From NCBI GenBank assembly GCA_029259845.1, contig JAJDEI010000249.1, positions 1 through 40,812 of the forward strand: a stretch of 40,812 bases of DNA, in the 5' to 3' direction. Shown here one piece after another: positions 34,293 to 40,812 of this stretch. The stretch's first letter is position 1. Every line of letters starts with the position of its first letter. The position numbers were made by a program, and so were the translations under genes. The stretch is from Planctomycetaceae bacterium. GTDB taxonomy: Bacteria; Planctomycetota; Planctomycetia; Planctomycetales; Planctomycetaceae. The notes below the pieces were generated by a model that was not told the DNA's origin, did not search any database, and saw nothing but the letters and a program-made list of their open reading frames with translations.

Positions 34293-34924
34293 CTGCTAAC
34301 GTCAAGTTGTCATGGCAGTTTTGACGTGTGATGCCAGGGCTTCAGCTTGGTAGTGACGTAGGTCAGGCTTTGCCTGACGATCGAATTCCGCGATCGAGCG
34401 ATTAAACACCGTTCGTGCATCTGAGCCATTATGTCAGGCAAAGCCTGACCTACCCGGCTGCTTCGATCCCGAGTGAGAGTGTTTGTCGGGTTGCGGAAGC
34501 ATCGTTGTCACAGTCACTTCGCAGGTGTCGGCTGGTAGAGCCATACCTTTCAGAGTTACCGCCGACGCCCGCATAGTCTGCCAGTGGCGTACCAGGAATA
34601 GAGAATACGGTGCGTGGATTCGAGTGACCGGTGCATTCGGAACGTGCGAGCGACGTTGTTTCACGTTCGACGTCGATCCTTCTTTGGAACGCACCTCGTG
34701 AAGCCACGACCACGCACCTTACGCCAATTGATGATTGACACCTTGTCTTTTATCCGTGGCAATCTGCCCCGATCCGCTTCATCCGCGTTTCCCTCTCTGT
34801 CGTAAACCTGACAATCACCACTGGACGTGACGAGGGCGTTGGTGTCCAACGGGCGCCATTGACGGAGGGGGCTGTTTTCGCGATCGTGCGGCTTCGATCA
34901 TGAGAAGAGACGACCGAAGGACCG
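34293..34924. other. Gap with REPIN-like copy and a possible ORF fragment
   Basis: It contains the second ~104-bp REPIN-like element (34354-34458). After it, plus-strand frame 34483-34701 reads SIVVTVTSQVSAGRAIPFRV and related sequence. It is protein-like, but with only a TTG start and no recognised family, it may be a gene remnant. CCACGACCACGCACCTTACGCC (34706-34727) resembles 31915-31936. No other gene seen. Confidence 0.45.
34354..34458. repeat. ~104-bp REPIN-like palindromic element, copy 2
   Basis: Inverted relative of 31551-31654, with terminal hairpins GTCAGGCTTTGCCTGAC and GTCAGGCAAAGCCTGAC. Together the two copies bracket about 2.7 kb of accessory-looking sequence. Confidence 0.85.
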
Positions 34925-36826
34925 ATGCGAATGAGTGACACCGCCACGCCGACATTGCTGGAAATCAAGAACCTCCGCACGTACTTCGACACGCGGGAAG
35001 GGGTCGTCAAGGCGGTCGACGGACTGACTGTTGAAATGCGGGAGGGGGAAACCCTCGGGCTGGTGGGTGAGTCCGGGTCGGGGAAGTCGGTGACGTCGCT
35101 GTCCATCATGCGGCTGCTGCCGGAGCGGTCGGCGCGGATTGCGGAGGGGTCGATCTCGTATCTCGGCCGCGATCTGGTGCGGCTGCCGCAGTCGGAGATG
35201 CGGAGCATTCGCGGCAGTGAGATCGCCATGATCTTCCAGGAACCGGGGACGTCGCTGAACCCGGTGTTTCGCGTGGGGAACCAGGTGATCGAGGCGATCG
35301 TGCAGCATCAGCGGGTTTCCAAAAAGGAGGCCCGTGAGCGGACGATTCAGCTTTTCCGGGAGGTCGGCATCCCGGATCCCGAGCAGCGGATCAACATGTA
35401 TCCGCACGAGATGTCCGGCGGGCAGAAGCAGCGGGTGATGATCGCGATGGCCCTGTCCTGCAATCCGGAATTGCTCATTGCCGACGAACCGACGACCGCG
35501 CTGGACGTCACCATCCAACAGCAGATTCTCGATCTGATCCGCAAGCTGCGCGACGAGCGGGGCATGTCGATCCTGTTCATCACACACGATCTGGCAGTCA
35601 TCGCGGAGATCGCTGACAAGGTCGCGGTGATGTTCCGGGGGGAACTGGTCGAATACGACACGGTCGACCGCATCTTCGCCGATCCGCAGCACCCGTACAC
35701 CAAGGGGCTGCTTGCTTGCCGCCCCAAACCGGACTCGACCAACAAGCGGTTGGCGACGGTCTCGGATTTCATGGAGATCAAGACGAAACCGGACGGCAAC
35801 GTCGAGCTGATCGAAAAACAAATGACCCCGGAGCGGCTCACCCAATTGGCCGACAAAGGGCGCGGGCGGTTGCTGCACCCGAAGTCGGAACTCAAGGCGG
35901 TCGGGCATCCGTGGGAGGAGGACCAGCATCCATCAGACACCCGAACCGTCGACGAAGGGACGCGACCGCTGCTCGCCGTTCGCGATCTCAAGGTCTATTT
36001 CCCGATTCGTGCGGGTGTGTTTCGCCGGGTGGTCGATCATGTGAAGGCGGTCGGCGGCATCAGCTTTAATGTGTATCCGGGGCAGACACTGGGACTGGTG
36101 GGGGAATCGGGCTGCGGGAAAACGACGACCGGCCGTGCGATCCTCAAGCTGGTGAAGATGACCGCCGGTCAGGTGGACTTTGGCGGCGTCGACGTGGCGG
36201 GCGTGCACGGCGCAGAGTTGCGAAAGCTCCGCTCACGGATGCAGATCATCTTTCAGGATCCGTACGGGTCGCTCAATCCGCGGATGACCGTGCAGAACAT
36301 GCTGATCGAGGCGATGATGGTGCATCGGCTGGGCACTTCGCGCAGCGACCGCCGGGACCGGGCGGCGCGGCTGCTCGAGGAAGTTGGTCTCGAACCTGGG
36401 CATCTCGGCCGGTATCCGCACGAGTTCTCCGGAGGCCAGCGACAGCGAATCTCGATCGCCCGCGCCTTGGCGGTCGAGCCGGAGTTCATCATCTGCGACG
36501 AGTCGGTCTCCGCACTCGACGTCTCCGTGCAGGCGCAGGTGCTCAATCTGCTCAAGGATCTGCAGGAAGATCGCGGACTGACGTATGTGTTCATCAGCCA
36601 CGACCTGGGCGTGGTGAACTTCATGTCCGACATGATGGCGGTGATGAACGCCGGCAAGATCGTGGAATTCGGTCCGTCGGAGGCGATTTACGCCCACCCC
36701 AAGGAGGAATATACGCAGCGTCTGATCGCATCGATTCCGGACGATTCACTGGAGTTGATTCGCGAACGAATCGAGCAACGAAAGGCCGCGCGGGAGCGGC
36801 GGCTCGCGGGGGCAGTGACGGGGTAG
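34925..36826 (+). CDS. Fused DppD-DppF-type ABC transporter ATP-binding protein
   Basis: A 633-aa protein with two complete nucleotide-binding domains of the peptide/nickel (Dpp/Opp) import family. First domain: Walker A GESGSGKS (about 48-55), signature MSGGQKQR, Walker [13 protein letters not shown]. Second: Walker A GESGCGKT (about 393-400), signature FSGGQRQR, Walker [13 protein letters not shown]. Each ends with the oligopeptide C-terminal extension ([27 protein letters not shown]). The fusion supplies both ATPase subunits of one importer. The permease and substrate-binding genes are not adjacent, so the substrate cannot be inferred. Either ATG 34925 or ATG 34931 could be the start. Two strong hairpins follow the stop. 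Confidence 0.95.
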   Translation: MRMSDTATPTLLEIKNLRTYFDTREGVVKAVDGLTVEMREGETLGLVGESGSGKSVTSLSIMRLLPERSARIAEGSISYLGRDLVRLPQSEMRSIRGSEIAMIFQEPGTSLNPVFRVGNQVIEAIVQHQRVSKKEARERTIQLFREVGIPDPEQRINMYPHEMSGGQKQRVMIAMALSCNPELLIADEPTTALDVTIQQQILDLIRKLRDERGMSILFITHDLAVIAEIADKVAVMFRGELVEYDTVDRIFADPQHPYTKGLLACRPKPDSTNKRLATVSDFMEIKTKPDGNVELIEKQMTPERLTQLADKGRGRLLHPKSELKAVGHPWEEDQHPSDTRTVDEGTRPLLAVRDLKVYFPIRAGVFRRVVDHVKAVGGISFNVYPGQTLGLVGESGCGKTTTGRAILKLVKMTAGQVDFGGVDVAGVHGAELRKLRSRMQIIFQDPYGSLNPRMTVQNMLIEAMMVHRLGTSRSDRRDRAARLLEEVGLEPGHLGRYPHEFSGGQRQRISIARALAVEPEFIICDESVSALDVSVQAQVLNLLKDLQEDRGLTYVFISHDLGVVNFMSDMMAVMNAGKIVEFGPSEAIYAHPKEEYTQRLIASIPDDSLELIRERIEQRKAARERRLAGAVTG

Positions 36827-36859
36827 CGGGGTGGTTCACGTCAGGCACCATGTCCGTTG

Positions 36860-36909
36860 CGCGAAACAGAGTTTCGCGAAAGCGTGTTCCCAAACCGGAG
36901 TTTGGGAAC
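36860..36909. terminator. Two tandem hairpins after the ABC transporter gene
   Basis: Hairpin 1: CGCGAAAC-AGA-GTTTCGCG (36860-36878). Hairpin 2: GTTCCCAAAC-CGGA-GTTTGGGAAC (36886-36909, 10-bp perfect stem). There is no U-tract, so it is not a classical rho-independent terminator; it could be a repeat element with transcript-end or mRNA-protecting function. Confidence 0.5.
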
Positions 36910-37000
36910 GAGGGTCCAGGTTCGAAGGCGGAATTCGGAATGGGGAATTCGAAACGGTATCGTTTGACGCGAGCGCGGTTCTGCACGCCGATTGACTGCG

Positions 37001-38038
37001 ATGCCTTTGATGGATGAACGCAAGTTGGACATCGAAGATCCCGATGGTCTCGTCGCGTGGCTTCGCCGTTCGGGGCGAATCGAGCCTGATGAGCGGCCGC
37101 GATTGGAAGTGCTGGCGGGGGGCGTGTCGAACCGGACGGTGCTTGTCGAGCGAACCGGGGCATGCCGTGATTCGTGGGTGATCAAGCAGGCGTTGGACAA
37201 GCTGCGGGTGCAAGCGGACTGGTTCTGCGATCCGCAGCGGGTGCATCGGGAGGCGGCGGGGCTGCGGTGGCTCGCGAAACTGACTCCGGCCGGGTCGGTC
37301 CCTGCGTTTCTGTTCGAGGACCACGGACATCACCTGTTGGCCATGCAGGCGGTCCCGCAACCGCACGAAAACTGGAAGACGGTGCTGTTGGCGGGACGCG
37401 TGGACCGGTCCCATTGCGAACAGTTCGGCACGCTGCTCGGGACGATCCATCGACGCTCGTTTGAGCGTCGCGACGAGGTCCGTCCCGCATTCGGGGACCG
37501 CACATTCTTCGAGTCGCTGCGGCTGGAGCCATACTACTCTTACGCTGCGACAAACGCACAGGGAGCGGCCGGTTTCCTGGAGCAGTTGCTGGCCGAAACT
37601 CGCCGGCGGCGGTTGACGCTCGTTCATGGGGATTACAGCCCCAAGAACGTGCTGGTTCACAAGGGGCGGCTCGTGCTGCTGGATCACGAGGTGATCCACT
37701 GGGGCGATCCGGCCTTTGACGTCGGATTCGGTCTGACGCACTTTCTCAGCAAGGCCCACCTTTTGCTGGCGCATCGGCAGGACTTTGCGGACGCTGCGCG
37801 GACCGTCTGGCGAAGCTACCGGGCTGCGATTGGCAACGACTCCTGGCAAGCCGGACTTGAACAATACGCCGTCCGCCATACGCTGGGCTGCCTGCTGGCG
37901 CGCGTTGCCGGCCGATCGCCGCTCGAGTATCTCGATGAGCGGGAACGGACTGTTCAGCAAGACGTCACCGTCGCGTTGATGGGCGAGCGGCTGGAAACGG
38001 TTGATGCATTGATCGAAACTTTCGTGGAAAGGGTTTGA
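37001..38038 (+). CDS. APH-fold small-molecule kinase (phosphotransferase)
   Basis: A 345-aa kinase of the aminoglycoside phosphotransferase/choline kinase/methylthioribose kinase fold. Residues: a Gly-rich loop LAGGVSNRTVLVER, the ATP-contacting lysine in WVIKQALDKLRV, catalytic HGDYSPKN (H209, D211, N216) and the metal-binding LLDHEVIHWGDP (D228). Its opening KQALDKLRVQADW resembles methylthioribose kinases, so the substrate may be a sugar-like alcohol rather than an antibiotic. The start is taken at ATG 37001 (TTG 36992 and ATG 37010 are alternatives). The enolase-like gene begins within a few bases of its stop, indicating translational coupling and a shared pathway (inference). Confidence 0.85.
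   Translation: MPLMDERKLDIEDPDGLVAWLRRSGRIEPDERPRLEVLAGGVSNRTVLVERTGACRDSWVIKQALDKLRVQADWFCDPQRVHREAAGLRWLAKLTPAGSVPAFLFEDHGHHLLAMQAVPQPHENWKTVLLAGRVDRSHCEQFGTLLGTIHRRSFERRDEVRPAFGDRTFFESLRLEPYYSYAATNAQGAAGFLEQLLAETRRRRLTLVHGDYSPKNVLVHKGRLVLLDHEVIHWGDPAFDVGFGLTHFLSKAHLLLAHRQDFADAARTVWRSYRAAIGNDSWQAGLEQYAVRHTLGCLLARVAGRSPLEYLDERERTVQQDVTVALMGERLETVDALIETFVERV
38026..38033 (+). promoter_or_regulatory. Purine-rich ribosome binding site for the enolase-like gene
   Basis: GGAAAGGG seven bases before TTG 38041. This spacing favours TTG 38041 as the start over TTG 38035, which would leave one base. Confidence 0.45.
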
Positions 38039-38040
38039 GC

Positions 38041-39321
38041 TTGTCCTCCATTCAGACACTGCGGGCGATTGAGATTCTCGACAGCCGCGGGCGGCCGACG
38101 TTGGAAGTCAGTTGCGAACTGGCCGGTGGAGCGTGTGCGTCGGCGCAGGTTCCTTCGGGGGCGTCCACCGGAAAGGCGGAAGCAGTCGAACTGCGGGATG
38201 GCGACGCAAGCCGGCATGCAGGCTTGGGGTGCCGCAGGGCAGTCTCCAGTGTGACCGGGCCGATTGCTTCCGCACTGTGTGGCCGGGAGCTTGAAACTCA
38301 GGCCGCCGTTGATGAGATGCTGATCGCCGTCGATGGCACAGCCGACAAATCGCGTTTGGGGGCGAATGCGATTCTCGGCGTCTCGATTGCCGCGGCTCGC
38401 GCGGTCGCTGTCGAGCGCGGCGTTCCGTTCTATGAGCATCTTTCCGAGATGATCGGAGAATCGCCCCGGGCGCTGCCGCGGCTGACGATCAACCTGTTCA
38501 GCGGCGGACGGCATGCGGGCGGACAGGTCCCTATTCAGGACGTTTTGTTAGTCCCGGCCTCGGCGACGACGATCGATGACGGGCTCGCGATGGTCTGCGC
38601 GGTTTACAAGGCGGCTGCTGAGCTGATCCACAGTAAGTACTCGGTGAGGTTGTTGACGGCGGATGAAGGCGGATTGGCGCCGCCGTTTGCCGGCGTCGAA
38701 GCGATGCTTGATGACACGGTCGCAGCGATCACAGCGGCCGGACTGCGGCCCGGCGACGACATGGGCATTGCGATGGATGTCGCCGCGTCTCACTTTTACG
38801 ATGGCAGCCGCTACTTCATCAGCACGGAGCCGTCCACCGCCGACGACATGATTGGTCAGGTGTCCCGCTGGGTTCGGGACTACCCGATTGTGAGTGTCGA
38901 AGACCCGCTGGCGGAAGACGATTGGGAGCACTGGCCGATGATCCACGCCGCCTTGGGCGAACGGGCGCTCACCGTGGGAGATGATCTGCTCTGCACGAAC
39001 CCGGCGCGAATCCGACGGGCCATCGAGACGAAATCCTGTAACACCTTGCTGCTGAAGGTGAATCAGATCGGGACGCTGAGCGAGGCGGCGGAGGCGTTGG
39101 CATTGGCGCGGGCAGCGAACTGGCACGTCACCATCAGCGCCCGCAGCGGCGAGACGGAGGACTGCTGGCTGGCGGACCTTGCCGTCGGCTGGGGCGCTGA
39201 TCAAATCAAGGTCGGCTCGGTGACCCAGTCTGAACGCTTGTCTAAATACAACCGGCTGTTGGCGATCGAAGCGGCAACGCGGCTGCCGGTCGTCGACTGG
39301 CCGCGGGCGGCGGTGCCATGA
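38041..39321 (+). CDS. Enolase-family protein with altered active site
   Basis: A 426-aa protein aligning along its whole length with phosphopyruvate hydratase: ILDSRGRPTLEV, VPSGASTGKAEAVELRDGD, LGANAILGVSIAAARA, DEGG (E209), IAMDVAASHFYDG, VSVEDPLAEDDWE, TVGDDLLCTNP, LLLKVNQIGTLSE (K339) and QIKVGS (K390). The metal ligands, the catalytic Glu and the base Lys are kept. However, the invariant SHRSGETED reads SARSGETED, so the substrate-binding His becomes Ala367, and the IQEF block reads IQDV (D167), with NxxNGG reading NLFSGG. These positions contact 2-phosphoglycerate, so ordinary enolase activity is doubtful. TTG start. Coupled to the upstream kinase. It could still be the cell's enolase if these changes are tolerated. 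Confidence 0.88.
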   Translation: MSSIQTLRAIEILDSRGRPTLEVSCELAGGACASAQVPSGASTGKAEAVELRDGDASRHAGLGCRRAVSSVTGPIASALCGRELETQAAVDEMLIAVDGTADKSRLGANAILGVSIAAARAVAVERGVPFYEHLSEMIGESPRALPRLTINLFSGGRHAGGQVPIQDVLLVPASATTIDDGLAMVCAVYKAAAELIHSKYSVRLLTADEGGLAPPFAGVEAMLDDTVAAITAAGLRPGDDMGIAMDVAASHFYDGSRYFISTEPSTADDMIGQVSRWVRDYPIVSVEDPLAEDDWEHWPMIHAALGERALTVGDDLLCTNPARIRRAIETKSCNTLLLKVNQIGTLSEAAEALALARAANWHVTISARSGETEDCWLADLAVGWGADQIKVGSVTQSERLSKYNRLLAIEAATRLPVVDWPRAAVP

Positions 39322-39349
39322 AGCTATTTCAAAACCTGTTTTCCCTGTG

Positions 39350-39425
39350 GGTGGCTGGGGTCGAGGCTTTCCGAGCCCCCGGATACAACGCGTCTGGGGG
39401 CTCCCTTTGGTCGACCTCAGCCACC
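39350..39425. repeat. 76-bp nested palindrome between the convergent enolase-like and upp genes
   Basis: The outer arms GGTGGCTGGGGTCGAGG (39350-39366) and GGTCGACCTCAGCCACC (39409-39425) pair at 15 of 17 positions; the inner arms GAGCCCCC and GGGGGCTC pair perfectly. Its place between convergent genes would suit a bidirectional terminator, but it may equally be a dispersed repeat. Confidence 0.6.
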
Positions 39426-39583
39426 CGGCGCTTCAAGCACGGCGGAGGGATGACCGAGAACTCGATTTCCGCATGCCGCCGCCATTGGTGTCGGTTCGAC
39501 GGCAGAGCCGTCGGCTTGGGAATGTCGCGCCCCTCGCCATTCGCCTCGCGCCGCTCGGGTGATGTATGACCGGGAGTCGGATT

Positions 39584-40225
39584 TCAGCCAAGGGTGTTGA
39601 AGGTGCGGTCACCGGCGTCGCCCAGACCGGGGACGATGAACTTGCGGTCGTTCAGTTCCGCATCGACGGCACACACGTGGACCGCCGTTTCCGGATGCGC
39701 TGCGATCACGGCGTCGATGCCCGCTTGGGCGGCGATGATGGCGAGGAGCTTGACCTGCGGGACTCCCCACGCCTTGAGCGTGGCGAGGGCGGCGTTGGCG
39801 GAGCCGCCGGTCGCCAGCATCGGGTCCAGAATCAGCGCGACATCGACCGGCTGTCCCGGCGGGAGCTTGCTGTAATAACGCACAGGGCGGGCCGTCTCTT
39901 CGTCCCGGTACAGGCCGAGGTGCCAGACCTGAGCGTCCGGGAGCAGGTCGAGGACCGGTTCGACCATGCCCAGTCCGGCACGAAGGATTGGCACGAGGCC
40001 GACCGTCGAGGAGAGGACCGATCCGGCCATGCCGGTGAGGGGCGTGTTGATCTCGACAGGCCGCTCCGCCAAATCCTGGGTCGCCTCATAGGCCAGCAAC
40101 GACGCCAGTTGCCGCACATGGCGGCGGAATGCAACGGGAACGGTTTCCTCGTTCCTCAATTCGGTCAGGTGATGCCTGACGAGCGGATGGTCGACGATGC
40201 GTACCGGAGAGAGGGGAGCGGTCAT
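39584..40225 (-). CDS. upp: Uracil phosphoribosyltransferase
   Basis: A 213-aa UPRT that converts uracil and PRPP to UMP (pyrimidine salvage). The N-terminus VRIVDHPLVRHHLTELRNEE is typical. The PRPP-binding loop is ILDPMLATGGSANAA, and uracil recognition is near the C-terminus in DAELNDRKFIVPGLGDAGDR. Length is normal (about 208). The start was set at MTAPLSPVRI; the extra upstream residues (MLRSFPLPAQ) are not family-like. It is monocistronic in this window and convergent with the enolase-like gene. Confidence 0.97.
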   Translation of the reverse strand: MTAPLSPVRIVDHPLVRHHLTELRNEETVPVAFRRHVRQLASLLAYEATQDLAERPVEINTPLTGMAGSVLSSTVGLVPILRAGLGMVEPVLDLLPDAQVWHLGLYRDEETARPVRYYSKLPPGQPVDVALILDPMLATGGSANAALATLKAWGVPQVKLLAIIAAQAGIDAVIAAHPETAVHVCAVDAELNDRKFIVPGLGDAGDRTFNTLG

Positions 40226-40681
40226 GGAGGTCTCTCGTTGTCGTTGTGCGGGCAACGGGAAAGAGCGTAGCACAGTCGAGCGACCCGTAACAGGAATGTG
40301 CGGACGCCGACAGCAACGGTCGCTGATACACGTTTCTTACGACAAAGGCTTCAAAGTTTTGCTTCCAGCGAAAGCCTATGATGTCGGCGGAGAACCACGG
40401 AAGAAACGGAAGGGACGGAAATGAGGACGACCTGCTGTTCCGAGCAGTCGCTGAATTGGCGATTGGGGACCGAGGGATTCGTCGTATTCGCCCGATTCGC
40501 GGTTCCCTGTTTTCAACCACGAATTGCGCGGATGTGACGAACGAAACTCCTCGTCAATACAATCAATGCCTCTGTCATTCCGTGACTTCCGCGTGTTTCA
40601 TGGTTCCTGTTCTCTGGTTCTGTTTATTGCGGACCTGCCGAGCTGGGTTGGCATAATGTCTGGTTGCCGGCCGGTAACCGT
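40226..40681. other. Gap with 303-bp repeat copy and IS boundary
   Basis: No gene seen. The 303-bp repeat (40343-40645) occupies most of it, and the right end runs into the terminal sequence of an insertion element. The upp promoter should lie at 40226-40340 on the minus strand. Confidence 0.5.
40343..40645. repeat. 303-bp dispersed repeat, copy 2
   Basis: Direct-orientation partner of 26348-26650 with shared blocks GGCTTCAAAGT, GGAGAACCACGG, ATTCGTCGTATTCGCCCGAT and CAATCAATGCC. Unlike copy 1, it is not enclosed by the 26-bp inverted repeats. Confidence 0.75.
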
Positions 40682-40812
40682 TCACACCCCGGATAGCAGG
40701 GTGGGGGGTGGTTGGCTGGCGAAGTGGGCTTTGACGGCGTCGGTGACGAAGGTGAAGACGTTACGGTTCTGCTGGCGACAGGTTTCGATCACGCTCAGCA
40801 GCGTCTCCACGA
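40674..40812 (-). mobile_element. End of an IS66-family insertion sequence
   Basis: The IS end is placed at 40674, where GTAACCGTTCACA begins, because IS66-family termini usually start with GTAA and lie a few bases beyond the transposase stop, as here. The eight bases outside (GCCGGCCG, 40666-40673) would be the expected 8-bp target duplication, but the other end is outside the window. The element continues past the right edge. Confidence 0.6.
40682..40812 (-). CDS. IS66 family transposase, C-terminal end (partial)
   Basis: A partial frame running off the window. It reads VETLLSVIETCRQQNRNVFT, FVTDAVKAHFASQPPPTLLS, GV, stop. The block ETCRQQNRN-F-F-V is the typical C-terminal helix of IS66 transposases (DDE type, C-terminal domain). 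Too short to tell whether the transposase is intact. Confidence 0.72.
   Translation of the reverse strand, partial: VETLLSVIETCRQQNRNVFTFVTDAVKAHFASQPPPTLLSGV

Noticed and set aside
31551-34458. CRISPR array from the recurring GTCAGGCAAAGCCTGAC strings
   Set aside because: Only four occurrences in two pairs, no regular spacers and no cas genes; the layout is that of REPIN-like doublets.
34483-34701. 72-aa TTG-start ORF after the REPIN-like copy
   Set aside because: Somewhat protein-like but no family, no ribosome binding site and non-ATG start; left as a possible remnant in the gap description.

Overview
The window looks like a chromosomal segment from a planctomycete (phylum Planctomycetota, probably class Planctomycetia). 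The main reasons are two paired sets of the phylum-typical cytochrome-c-like DUF1549/DUF1553 (PSCyt1/PSCyt2/PSD1) and DUF1501 secreted proteins, a PEP-CTERM/HAF-repeat protein, high GC, weak or absent Shine-Dalgarno sequences at most starts, and gene-free gaps packed with dispersed palindromic repeats. Genus or species cannot be fixed from the sequence alone.

Layout. 1-7.5 kb (minus strand): polA, glycine cleavage genes gcvPA and gcvH, rpiB, and a YrdC-like/arginine-phosphatase-type fusion. 8-13.5 kb (plus): a SAM methyltransferase, a very large GlnE with an internal GlnD-like ACT module, and an overlapping alpha/beta hydrolase. 13.6-21 kb (minus): a TPR protein, a DUF1501 + PSCyt/PSD1 pair, and a membrane-anchored alpha/beta hydrolase. 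A MoxR ATPase (plus) and a DUF2784 membrane protein (minus) follow. 22.8-24.4 kb is a decayed accessory patch: a broken YhdH-type oxidoreductase, an 89-bp tandem repeat, an orphan 142-aa protein and the C-terminal remnant of an IntI/Xer-like tyrosine recombinase. A fungal-type cystathionine gamma-synthase-like gene (minus) comes next, then a second PSCyt/PSD1 + DUF1501 pair (plus). 31.5-34.5 kb is an accessory patch bracketed by two inverted copies of a ~104-bp REPIN-like element, holding a small ORF, a PEP-CTERM/HAF protein and a truncated WD40-like ORF. 34.9-40.2 kb holds a fused Dpp/Opp-type ABC ATPase, an APH-fold kinase abutting a divergent enolase, and upp. The right edge enters an IS66-family insertion sequence.

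How genes work together. gcvH and gcvPA form part of a glycine cleavage operon, with gcvPB and gcvT missing here. The YrdC-like/phosphatase gene followed by rpiB echoes the Bacillus ywlC-ywlE-ywlF neighbourhood. Each PSCyt/PSD1 gene is followed by its DUF1501 partner on the same strand. The kinase and the enolase-like gene are almost certainly cotranscribed, and the enolase has changed active-site residues, so the pair may act on something other than 2-phosphoglycerate.

The strongest candidates for new biology are the altered enolase/kinase pair, the GlnE with a built-in ACT module, the YrdC-like/arginine-phosphatase fusion, and several repeat families present as measurable pairs (157 bp, ~104 bp, ~130 bp and 303 bp). 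No CRISPR array, tRNA or rRNA gene was seen.
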